From Sambucus nigra (lineage: Eukaryota; Streptophyta; Magnoliopsida; Dipsacales; Adoxaceae): DNA of 64,000 nt. The notes under the pieces are model-generated. The model saw only the letters and a list, made by a program, of their open reading frames with translations, was not told where the DNA came from and ran no database searches. Positions 22,180 to 32,770 of this stretch are shown piece by piece (the stretch's first letter is position 1; each line of letters opens with the position of its first letter). Both the position numbers and the translations under genes were made by a program. Location: the NCBI GenBank assembly GCA_949130495.1, contig OX422223.1, positions 77,994,751 through 78,058,750 of the forward strand, written 5' to 3'.

Positions 22180-25100
22180 TTATTCAGCTGGACGTTTTCC
22201 TTGTGCCTTAGAAGTTTGTGGCACTCTCTCTTATTGCACTATCTCCATCCCAGCAGGGGGGTCATCCAAGGTATATGGGGAATTGATGAAGTTAAAATCC
22301 CTCACCATTTGCTTATTACTGTTGCTCGGCATATTGATCAGATAAGGACGACGAATTATTTCATGCACATCATGAAGACCATAATCTCCTAGGTATTTGG
22401 TGATTAAAACTGAGAAATGGCATCGGGAGGAATTCATGATATGTCAAACTTAAATGGGGGCTTAACACAATCCAGCAAACCAGGTTCATTCCAGTACCAT
22501 AGCTCACTATTTCGGTCATATTTTATCAAGATCAGCACGTTAGTCCATCCCCATCTTTAACCTTTATGATGACTCTAGGCAAGATGATCATCAACATGGA
22601 TAAGGGCCTCATTATAGCCTTATATCCAAACCTCCCTGGGATATTTGTGGAATTAAAAGGTTAACCTTTAAACTTGATGTTGAAGTTTCTTTAAGACGCC
22701 ACTCTTCACTTTCAACTGGACGGATTGATTGGCGATGGCTTTATCCTTAGCTTTCAGCTCAATGGACAAGTCAGTAATGGCCTGACTCTTTGCTTTTAAG
22801 TGGGCAGCTTGGTCGGCTAATGTTTTTTTAGTTCTTACCTCATTTATAGTTGACCAGATAGTCCTTCGTTACTTGGAATTTTTCCCAGGTTTGGATTTCT
22901 GTAGTGCTTCAAGCTCTTCTAGTAAAATCACATTCTTAATTTCCAATAAAGAAGTACCCTCATTAGCATCACTGGAAGATAATTTCTTTAGGATGTCTAA
23001 CTCATTTCTGAGCTGATTGTTTTCCTCTTCAAGAAGTTTGGCTACTTCCCAAGCTTTATCCACTTATCGGTTCAACAAGAACTATTTCCTTCTGTACATG
23101 GAGGCATATTATATAAGCTTCTTCTCAAAGCCCCATCCTTCACTCATTTCTTTATACTTAGCTCAATAGGCAATATGGGGTGAATCCAAAGAAAACTTGT
23201 GGTCTTCTTGTAAATCTTGAATCATCTCATAATAAGCAACACTATTTGTCACTGCCCTGTCCAGCAACAAATGAATATGGATGTATGATTACTTAACTTG
23301 GTCTAACACATCAGGACTAAGAAAGATGACTTAGTCTTCTTCAAATAAAGGGACATGGACAGCTTCCAGAAGATTTTTACTCCGCCTGAGAAGGTCGAAT
23401 TCAGAACAAACTATGGCCTTTTCCTAACATTAAACTGAAAATTGCAAATGTAAGAACACAAGTGTGATTACTTATCAAATAAAATACAATATGTGTGATT
23501 TATGAAGATAACTCAACCAAGCAAGAAGGCATAAGTAGGGTAAATGCAACACATTTAGACAAAAAGAAATGTTTTCATTATTAAACTCGAAGGTGTTACA
23601 TAATAATGATCCTATTACAAGGAAGAAGAACAAAAGGAAAAATAAAGGAGTTAAACATTCTCCATATCCTGAATATTAACGCCAGAGGGTAGGTCAATAG
23701 AAGGGATGGCTTCATTAATTGGCTTTAAAGAAGACCCAACAGGCTGAATGGAAGATTCTCCAGACCCTTACTCTTCATCAAAGTCTTCCTTTAAGTTTAT
23801 AGGAGATCCTGGATTATGCCTCTGAAATAACTCAGAGTTTTCAGCAGTGTCGACCTCCTTAAGAGCATCCGACCAGCCATCCTTGAAAGAGTTCTTCTTG
23901 ACATACTCAATCTGAGTAGACGCAGCCATGAACACTTTGTCCCAACCCTTATTAAGGGAGTCTTCCTTTATTTTCTTATTCTTGGCCTTCTCTGCAACTA
24001 AGTCAGTAGTCAAACCAACTGTATTCTCCTTGGTAGACTTGAGAAGGGCTTAATTTTCCACTAACTTATCTTTGGCCACCTTGGCCCTGTCATTAGCATC
24101 TATCAGACTCGTCTCAGTAGTCTTCAATTTCCCCTCAGCTTCAGTGGCTCTGTCATTAGCCTTATGTAACTCTCCTTCCCAAAACTTCTACTTGAACTCC
24201 AAAGCTTGTCTTGAAGTCTCCAAAGATTTCCTTAAACCCTCAAAGCCCTCTTCTAAATCTTTTTTCGAAGATCGTAGTTGATTTTCCTTCTCCAACAACT
24301 AGTTGAAGTTCATCAAAAATTGCACAAAGGAAACATATCAGATTACAAGGAGAAAGACAAGACAGTAAGGAAAAGTAACAAAGGGGAAGGAGTTACCGAA
24401 GCCAAACTATGGCAAGAATTTTTTTCCAACTTTAATCGTGGTAGGGAAGCAATAGTTTCTCTATCAGCAGAGCGAGTACCAATTTTTATTCATTTCCTAG
24501 CCAAGCTTGGATTAACAATTACAGAGGATGGCCCGGCAATAGCCATGTCCTCTTGGATTTTCTCGACCAACTCTTGGTCGGAAGCGCTCTTCTTAACTTT
24601 CTTCTCAGAAAGACCTTTTCTTAACCTCTTGAATTAAGGTGTAAAAGTATTAATTTCCTTAGTAGTGACAACCTGAGGAACTTTTGCAGTTGCTTTGTAT
24701 GTTTTCTCTGTCAAAACAGACTTCTTAATGTCAATAGCCTTGATAATTTTTTTCTGTATGCCTCTTAGCAGTGGGAGACAAAGCTCCAATCATCAAGTCA
24801 GGAATTTTCCTTTTGGCCATAATAGAAAATGGGGAGGTGGGAACAGTAGAAATGTCTAAAGATTCGAAAGAGGACGACGTACCAAAATCCTTCTATACTC
24901 CTGCAGACTCCTTAGTCGAAGAAGTGGCAACCAGTTCCTCTTCAAGATTAATAGGGGCTAAAGTTATAGCAATGGTGGGCCTAGCAACAAAGGAAGTAAT
25001 TGAGCTCTTATATTGCAATAATTAGGAGGCTGCTCTGGGGTGTTCCTAGCCAATCCTCTTATGAATGCTCCACATGAATTTTAACTCTCGAAGATTAATG

Positions 25101-25735
25101 TCTCCTTCTCTAGGAAAATTTTTCTTGCTATCAACTGTGAAAAATAGGACAAGAAACATTAGTCAACATATTATCAAATAGGTGGTTAGCAAAAAAGAAA
25201 AATACAGTAATCAACATCAACAGCCTATGCCATGTCCTACTTGAGGGCATCTGGGCCCATCAAACACTTCTCCTCTTTAAAGAGGAGCTTGTTATCAATT
25301 ATTTCCTATTACCCCATAATCAAAATTGTCTTTGTTGGAGTCTGGTAAATTGACGACTAAGGCTCTATTGGAAAACCTAGTTTTCATATAATTGGTACTG
25401 TCACTAGTAAACCATTTGTAACAAAACATCAACTTAGGGATGTTAATGTGGGTTCCATGTATTTGGTTAAGCCTATGTATCCCGTGCACTACTCTCCAAT
25501 TATTGAGGGCTAATCTAGCAGGGATGATATGAAAATACTGACAAAACTCCAGAAAGAAACGATTGGGGGGAAAAGTGAAACCACACTCAACTATAAATAA
25601 TGAGGGAATTCATTGATCCTCTGGAAGTGATAACACTTCAACTCGTGGTACAGGCATTTCTAAATCTACCCAATCAAGGATGTTTCTTTCCTGCCTAAAT
25701 TCGTCCAAACAATCCCCATGAATTACGTAAACCAT
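22180..25735 (-). pseudogene. Antisense additional ORF of G3 (Transposase_28-like), broken
   Basis: On minus from an ATG at 25735. The N-terminal block GFTFPPNRFFLEF and LNNWRVVHGIHRLNQ aligns in spacing with the GFCLPIHPIIR and LSPNAWR block of A and B. Downstream are a charged region (24013-23768 open, with KDGWSDALKEV) and a coiled-coil-like segment (23063-22869 open). The C-terminus reads KAQGKRPAE with stop at 22180. Splice-acceptor-like TTTTCACAG and ATTTTCAG on minus (near 25140 and 23435) suggest introns. Several stops are present and the function is unknown. Confidence 0.65.
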
Positions 25736-26167
25736 GATTACAACAAAGAAAGAAATCGAAAAGAAAGGGAAGAAGAAAGCTTACATAGAAAATGGTGGCA
25801 AAAGAAAGGGTAGGACGCAAAGAAAATCTCAAAGAAAGAAAGCTTGGAGAAGAAAGAGAGTTGAAAGATTGAAAAGTCATGGTGCAAAAAATCGGCAAAA
25901 CTTTCATCTCTTATAGCTTACTTAGAGAGCCATGTAGGTGGTGATTACATGTATCGGCCATTGATGTTCTGACAGCTGCACAACTCTAAAATCTTGAAAA
26001 TACTGAAATAACCTTTAGCGGTTTATTAACTTTCAAATTATTCACAAAAGTGCCACAACAAAATCAAAGCATGGAGAATTTTCACAAGTCCCAAAAGTCG
26101 GCTTACAGATATTATACTCCATCCTTTTAATCAAAACATCAAGAATGAAGTATTAGGGGCTTCTTTT

Positions 26168-26696
26168 TATGTAAAAAATTATCCATCTATGTGGGCCAAT
26201 GAGAACTGGACACTTGTCTCCTTACGTGGCAACAATCCTAGTTAGCAGCCACTTAATTATCCCCAAAGATAGTTGCTCGGTAGGCAGGCCGGCCAACATG
26301 AAGAATGCAGATCACCAAAGTAGATAAATAGTCACCACTTGGGGAAACGTCCAAGGGTCCTTCTACATGTGGTCTAGACTATCAACCATCACATTCATTA
26401 TGTACGGGTGTAAATGCTTGAATATGTAAAAGCATTCCAACCATTGATCTCCGGGTCGCTATAAACACATTATATTCCTTTCACAAAAGGCAATATAGAA
26501 CAGATTCTAGGTTATTCCTATTGTAACAAGACTACCTATATTTCTGTAACCACTCAAATCAATACAATAACAGTGGACACAGGCTTTTCTTCATAGACGA
26601 ACCACTTTAAACTCCTAGTCTCTTGTGTAATTATTTCATTGCATAATATTTTTATCTGTGATTAAAAAATTGGGTCTAATCCATTTTTTGACATCA
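26168..26696 (+). mobile_element. G3 3' LTR
   Basis: The right end is TTTTTTGACATCA at 26696. The left end, ATGTAAAAAAT near 26168, is its imperfect inverted complement. It contains a TATA-like CTATAAACA at 26459 and a CT-rich tail. The other LTR is outside the window, so the left boundary is good to about 5 bases only. Confidence 0.65.
26459..26467 (+). promoter_or_regulatory. TATA box candidate in G3 LTR
   Basis: CTATAAACA lies about 240 bases before the LTR end, on the sense strand of the element. Confidence 0.45.
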
Positions 26697-27797
26697 ACGG
26701 TTATATAAAGACACTTATTAAATTTAGTGTTCACTCTTTTCTTTGGAATTGATAATTGCTTATTACATGGCTTTAATTTTAATTATCATTTATATTTTCA
26801 CATTGTTGTGTTCACATGGGGATTTTATGTCATAAAATTGTATCATTTTGTGTTTGGTTAGATTCATTAATTTGACATATTTTTATTTGATAAGCAGTGA
26901 TTAAAAGACACTGATAAGCGGGATATTCGACATCAATAAGATATTGAAGATTGAGATGCTCGACATCGATAGGAGCTATAAGAATTAAAAATTAACAACC
27001 AATAAGCTCTACTACAGATGCAAACTGGTTGCGTTATGGCAATTGATTGTTGAGTTGTTTGGGTTAATTCTAACCTATAAACACGTTAGTATTCATAAAT
27101 AGACAAAGGATGTTGTGCCAATTTTTCTTAAATAGTAGTTATTGGTTTTTTATAGTTGTATAGTAGTTGGTGGAAAATTCTCTCTTTTAAAGTTAAATTT
27201 TCAATGGTGGTGGTGAGAATTTGTTATGGTGGTGGTGAGAATTAGGAATTATTTATCGAGTGGATTCAATATTATGTCCTTAAGCCAGTTTGTGTGTATA
27301 ATTTTAGTCAACTCCATGACTTTATTTGGTGAAACACAGTAAAGTATCATGTCTATTAACATAAATGCATTATTATTATTATATGTTTTGTTTTCAGTTT
27401 TTCAGAATTTTGTTTTTAAATATATTATTAATGTAAAATAGTTAGATGACTTATATCTTATTTGCAGGGAAAGTGTTATTTCATAGTTGGGGGTTAATGT
27501 ATAACATTCCATAGGTAGTGTGGTGCCAAAAGTATAAGGTAAGAGAGTAGGCCACAAGTTTGTTAATTGTTTTGGTGTTTTTAAGTTAGTTTTAAATTAA
27601 ATTGCTATGTTTTTAAATTCTTAATAATCAAAGGTACAAGTTTATATTTTATTAAGTTTATTTAATGTAGTTAATTTCCATAGTTTGTACTTGGTGTTCC
27701 ATAGGGTTGTGAGACTATCCTAAACACAATATCAGTTTCTTGAGTTTGAACTAGATTTGTGGCTGCAACTCACATTTCCATTTCCCCTTTTTTGTAG
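26697..27797. other. Intergenic stretch left of the ICDH fragment
   Basis: AT-rich with no long ORF. One exon-like segment of about 70 bases (27467-27533) lies between an acceptor TTTGCAG and a donor GTAAGA, but I do not recognise its translation in any frame. A short ATT run lies near 27368. Confidence 0.4.
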
Positions 27798-28111
27798 GAT
27801 GTTCTCGTCGAGGATGATGAAGAATAAAAGGAACTGAGGTTCCTCATGGGACTGTAACCTGTCATTTTTGGCTGTATCAGAAGGGACAAGAAACCAGTAC
27901 AAATAGTATTGCTTCCATGTCTTCATGGACACGAGGACTTGAGCATCAGAACAAACTTGATAACAATGAAAAGTTGTTGAATATTGTTCAAAAGCTAGTG
28001 GACACATGCATTGAGATGGTGCAGACAGGGAAGATGACCAAGGATCTTTCTCTTCTGATATGTGGACCCTAGATTTCAAGGTAGTTCTACTTGAACACTG
28101 AATAGTTCATT
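27798..28111 (+). pseudogene. NADP-dependent isocitrate dehydrogenase C-terminal fragment
   Basis: After an acceptor-like TTTTTTGTAG, the frame at about 27825-28076 reads PHGTVTCHFW, QKGQETSTNSIAS, WTRGLEHQNKLDNNEKLL and TGKMTKDLSLLICGP. It then continues as ISR, FYLNTE and FI with stops between. These match the conserved C-terminal region of plant cytosolic NADP isocitrate dehydrogenase, which makes 2-oxoglutarate and NADPH. Three TAG stops stand where family members have Lys, Glu and Glu. A frame change lies near 27825. No upstream exons were found, so this is a truncated, non-functional copy. The intron-like left edge argues against a processed copy. Confidence 0.88.
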
Positions 28112-28511
28112 TTCTATTCCGTTGCCAAATCGTCGGCTACTTTTTTTTTCCATTAACTTTTTCGTCGATCCAAGAAACTTTTGCTTATAGTTTCATTTTT
28201 ATGCTCTGTAACATGCCTTATACTATGTTCCTAGATCAGATATGGACTTAATGTAACATGACTTATTTTGAAAAATATTATCATGATAGAGTGAGTCCAT
28301 TGTGTCTTTTGACATGTGTTCAATAAATAATTTTTACTCCTCACTCTTTTGCCTCAGCTTTACGTGGAACACTCGTCGCCGTGAGTCACTACATGGGTGG
28401 TCGTAGATTATTGATCGTTCACTACTCGGTTAGTATTTTTCCAACTCAACTTGGGGTTTCTATTTTTGTCATTTTCCTTTGTCTCACCATTTTCTCTGAT
28501 TCTTCCATATC
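28112..28511. other. Sequence between ICDH fragment and element B
   Basis: AT-rich. The only plus ORF (28381-28614) runs across the element B boundary and is not credible. No feature is seen. Confidence 0.4.
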
Positions 28512-28516
28512 AAAGG
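28512..28516. repeat. Target site duplication of element B (left), AAAGG
   Basis: Directly precedes the LTR start TGATGATA; repeated at 41660-41664. Confidence 0.93.
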
Positions 28517-29548
28517 TGATGATACTGGAAACAGCACCACCAGGTAAGATGTTTGCAAGCTCAAACCAATTTGCAATAATGGCAGCACAAGAGTATAGTA
28601 GATATAAGAGATAGAGGTGAGGTGAAGAGGATGAACACTAGTATATAAGTGGTTCAGTCAATCTGGCCTACATCCACTGTGCAAGTGAGTGAGTAATGTC
28701 ACTGAAATAAGGCACTAATGGCCATGGATACAATCTCTCAAGCTTTCTCTCTCTACTGTGTAAAATGACAAAGTTTCAGCTAGGGTTGCAATTATGGATC
28801 CTTTATAATAGTGAGGATGACCTCTAGATATAGTGCTTAGGGGGTGTGATTTACCACCCAATCATGCAATGTGCATGTGCATGAAGATCTAGCCAGTGTA
28901 AAGATGACACCTGGATGATCTCAACTAAGTAATGATGACCTCAATATTCCCTCACGTGGAGGGAATGATTCAGTTATAACAGACGTGTCCACGTGTTCCA
29001 AGGCATTCATATGGGTGTAAATGCTCGGCTATCTTTGCTTAGTAACAATCTCGGCCTGTGTGAGTACGAGGTTGGTGGAGTATGTCCCCTGTATTTGCCT
29101 GAGATCAACGTCCGATGAATACCTCGGCCAGGGTAGTCGGCCAAGGCTGGGTATGAGATATAACGTCGACCAAGGCCGATGATGATATGAGATTGTTGGT
29201 GATCCTATGAGGCTTTAGATGATTCTGGAGTGATACTTATAACGTTGCCTACGACCGACCTTACGGGTGCCTAACCCCACGAGTCATGTAGACATCGGCT
29301 GAGACCCAATTGAGTTGGTATTAGTAACGTCGGTTGTGGTCGACCTGTTGGAAGCTGAACTCCTAGGTCCTTACTCACCTTAGCTTATTCCAAGCCGAGA
29401 TGATGTTTTTGGTTAATGGAACGTCGGCTGTAGCCGACCTGATGTAGGACGATGTCGTTGATGGGCATTCTTGAACTCTTGTTATCTCGGTCGTCCTACA
29501 GGCCGAGGTTGAGGTCTCTGAATTAGCAGGTACACTTTGGGTATATCA
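28517..29548 (-). mobile_element. Element B 3' LTR
   Basis: 1032 bp, starting TGATGATA and ending TATATCA on plus; a direct repeat of 40627-41659. The TATA-like run of the partner is mutated here (CTCTAGATATAG). Confidence 0.92.
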
Positions 29549-29560
29549 ATCACCACCAAG

Positions 29561-29594
29561 CCCTTAGTTACCTATGTTAATAGGTGACTAAGGG
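29561..29594. repeat. 15 bp-stem hairpin beside the 3' LTR of B
   Basis: Arm CCCTTAGTTACCTAT (29561-29575) pairs with ATAGGTGACTAAGGG (29580-29594), with one T-G mismatch and loop GTTA. The same structure is in A at 3560-3587. It lies 12 bases outside the LTR. Confidence 0.85.
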
Positions 29595-30154
29595 GTATAC
29601 AACTCCGAGGATGTTCTTCTTTGCGTTGTAATATTTCTTTGATAAGTGTCAACTACTGAAGTGGGTAGCGTGCCTGACAAGTGCATAATGATGATGATTG
29701 CCTTTTGGGCTCCTAAGGAAATGATGGGCCTTAGGATTTGTGCTAACACGATTTGGGGTTTAAAACTCTTTCCTTATCTTTCTTCCTCATTTTTCTCATT
29801 TTCCTGTCTGAGCTTTCTGTATTCTTTCTCTCTTCAAGAGCTCCATTACTGCTGGGTTTTGGGAATTTTCCTTATTCTTAATCCTCCTATTCCTCATCTC
29901 GCACTCCCTCAGGTACTATTTTCATATCGTCTTTCCATTTTTAGCCCTTTATTTCCATTTCATGCATTTTTCGGGGGAAGCTTAGGTTTTCCGGTTAGCT
30001 TATGAGTTTTCTGGTGAACTTATGAGTTTTCTGGTGAACCAGTTCTTGACTGTTCTTGGTTTGAAATATTTTAAATAACCAAGTTTGATCCTTAGTTTAG
30101 GTTGTTCCAAGTTGTTTATTTGTTTGAAAGTACCAAGTGTAGTCTCGTCCTCCT
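29595..30154 (+). other. Upstream region of the antisense ORF in B
   Basis: Non-coding, aligned with 3592-4132. It is the likely promoter and leader for the plus-strand ORF. Pyrimidine-rich near 29800-29850. Confidence 0.4.
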
Positions 30155-31402
30155 ATGCTCAGACCTCTGTATAATCTTATTGAGGATTTCCCTTCTCTTA
30201 GAGAGACAACTTTTAAAAAAATTAGGCAGATAGAGTTATCCCAAGACAAAGCTTGTAAGGCTGAGGCCTTTCCCCTCAGACATATCTTTCCTCCACCTCT
30301 AAAGGTGATATACCCTGAGCTAGCCGAGACTGTTGAGCCATCAGAGAATCCGATAGACCCCTCTCCCATGTCCGAGTCTGAGTCGTTTACCTCAGACCCT
30401 ATGTCTATGGATTCTTTCCAAGAGGACATGGATTACTCCATTAAACAGGATCAGGTCCCTGATCAGGCTAAGGTTGAGGGCCATGCCTCGTCTCACAAGG
30501 GCGCTAGAACTTCTCGCACTTCCTCTGATGTTGAAGTTATAGATCCCAGCGTGTCCTTTCCACCACCTATTAATGTTATCCCTCTGTCGTCCGCCACAGG
30601 GGTTGAGTTCACTCAAAGATTCCCTAATGGTGTTCCTACACCTGCCCAGGTCGACGTTGACAGGGATGAGGATGATGGTCATGAAAGTGACGTTGACACC
30701 TCGGAGGCAGCTGAGATAGAGAGTACTGTTACTGAGTATGACCTCTTAGATTTTAGGCACCTCTATTCCATAGTTTCTTTCATCAAACTTAGGAGACCTC
30801 AGAGATATAAGAGGGCCTTTAGTGGCCGAGATGGGGAGATTTATGTGTACGAGCAGATGTTTAAGTTAGGATTCTGTCTCCCCATCCATCCAATAATTAG
30901 GGCCATATCATCTCATATTAACCTGGCCCCTTCACAATTATCCCCAAATGCTTGGAGGGCAATGATTGGGGATATCAGACTTTGGAGGGCATTCAACCAC
31001 TCAGACCTTCCTATTAGGGTCTTTATAGGGTGCTACGTCCCATCATGTGCTAGAAACCACCCCAGCTACTACCCCTTCCTAGCTAGGAAGTCTACAAAGA
31101 AGATGTTACTGGTTACCCAGACTTCAAATCATAACTGGAAACCATGATACTTCTTTATCTCAGGGGCATGGGAATTTGGTACTTGTTCTCCCTCTTTATT
31201 GCTAGAGCCGAGGATTCCTCTGAGGTGGGGAAAACTGTTATTGGCTGCCAAAGCTGACCATGGGTTAAGCCAGGATAACCTATAAAAGGTCAAAGATCTT
31301 CAAGAACAGGGGGAGCTTGGCTGGCTAGTCAAGTACGAGCATATGATGACCCCCTAATATCTCTATGATACTGTCCTGGGGGGAGTCCATTAGCCGAGCT
31401 TC

Positions 31403-31481
31403 GTAAGTGTTTATTTTACAAAGTTGTACCTATGATTTTTTAATGTCTCTGATTTTCTAACTCAGATCTTTCTTTTTATAG
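31403..31481 (+). other. Predicted first intron of antisense ORF in B
   Basis: GTAAGTG to TTTTATAG, 79 bp, AT-rich; counterpart at 5427-5503 in A. Confidence 0.65.
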
Positions 31482-31881
31482 AACGCCCAGAAGGCATCTC
31501 TGACGATATCCGGGTGATGTAGGCCCAAGTCTTGTTAAGTTGGTGAAGAAATCAGGCCTGAATGCACCTCCACCTCCCCCACCAAAGAAAAACATCGGCA
31601 CATCAAAATCCTATGCTATAAAGAAGAGGAAATCCACCGCTGTTGCCATGGAGGATCATAGGCATAGTAAAGCATCTAAAGGAGATCATGTTATCCCTAT
31701 CTCATCCAATGATGCGATAGCTTCTCGTCTGGAGCGGCTGAAGATCAGTGATAGAATGATAGGCCATGGTCTGAAGGCTATAGATACCATCGGCTCTATA
31801 ATGATCGATGCTGACAAGCATTTCTTACGTTCCTTGGATACTCCTCTGCTGGCCGAGTTAAGACTTCATAGGTCTATTCAG

Positions 31882-31963
31882 GTAGAAGTTTTTACTTTCC
31901 TATTCCAAGTGTAACCTCGGCCTTAAAGTTGATTAACGCCTGAACTCATATATCTGATTTTAG
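31882..31963 (+). other. Predicted second intron of antisense ORF in B
   Basis: CAG/GTAGAAG to GATTTTAG, 82 bp. In A the donor bases are changed, so that copy could not splice here. Confidence 0.55.
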
Positions 31964-32572
31964 GTTACAAGGTATCCTGTCCATGCACCAGTTTATTGAC
32001 TGGACTCTGAGGAAGCTACCCCTTATCGAGAAGGGGAAAGAGGCCCAGAAGGTGCAAGCCTCTTTGAACATTGAGGTTGAATGTCTGAATATTGCCTTTA
32101 ATGGGTCCGAAGATAAGGTTAAGCGGATGGAGAGTGAGATTGCCTCAAGAAGGACCACACCTCTGCCCCGAAGGCCAAGGACGATGTTCTTCAATAAAAG
32201 GTTGATGTTGTAGTGAAAGCTACCCTTGAGAACACCTTTAAGAAGATCTTGGCCGACTAAAAGGTCTCAGACCAATTTATTAGCTTCGGCTTTGAATACC
32301 TCAAAAGAAGTGTTAAGGCTACTGGTAAATGGGCGGTCATGAAAGAAAAAGAGTCAGGGAGCTTAATAGCCTCGGACTTCATTAGTCTCGGCTTTGATAA
32401 CCCTCAGTTTTCTCAAGCCTTGCAAGTGGTTGAGGAGGAAGGATAAGGTGTTGAACCTGTAGAGACTGCACCACTAGAAGCTACAGAGACTGAGGATGTC
32501 AACCCTTGGGGTGATGGGGTCGAGGTTACCAACATCGGCCAAAAGGATACCCCTGTGGTTGAAGACCCCTAG

Positions 32573-32770
32573 ATTTTGCTTCGTGAAGCTTCTGCACTTG
32601 AAACTTTTATTTTTTGATTTTTGTAAACTCTGATAAGAAACTTCAAGACCATATTTTGACTTGTAACTCTGACCCCTTTATGTTCTAACATCCTCCTCAG
32701 AGGATTTCGCTTCTTTTGATGAATGATCTTTCTTGATTACTGTCTTACAAATCATGCAATGGCAACCTTG
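32573..32770. other. Non-coding 3' flank of the antisense ORF in B
   Basis: Aligned with 6593-6837 in A. AT-rich; no ORF or recognisable motif. Confidence 0.4.

Larger units (their letters stand above)
19305..26696 (+). mobile_element. Element G3: 3' part of a plus-strand Tat gypsy element
   Basis: Begins inside the reverse transcriptase/RNase H region exactly at the C1 boundary. It continues through the second RNase H, integrase, a non-coding zone, an ORF on the opposite strand and one LTR. The missing 5' part should lie left of C1, outside the window. It belongs to the same lineage as A and B but a different family. Confidence 0.85.
30155..32572 (+). pseudogene. Antisense additional ORF of element B (Transposase_28-like)
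   Basis: This is the best copy in the window. The first exon is open for 330 codons from the ATG at 30155. Its N-terminus is Ser/Asp/Pro-rich and acidic (about residues 50-190). From about residue 225 a domain has KLGFCLPIHPIIRAIS, LAPSQLSPNAWRAMIG and NHPSYYPFLARKS, which I associate with PF04195, a domain known from plant gypsy elements. A TGA at 31147 stands where A has a Gln codon. Two GT-AG introns follow (31403-31481, 31882-31963). The middle exon has PPPPPPKK and a helical segment; the last exon starts HQFIDWTLRKL and looks like a coiled coil. It ends TAG at 32570. Function is unknown. Confidence 0.8.

Noticed and set aside
25695..25916. Hydrophobic minus ORF and lysine-rich plus ORF at the start of the G3 antisense ORF
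   Set aside because: Products of a purine-rich leader; the homologous frame is the one starting at 25735 on minus.
28381..28614. Plus ORF across the left edge of element B
   Set aside because: It spans the LTR boundary and target duplication, so it cannot be an old gene.
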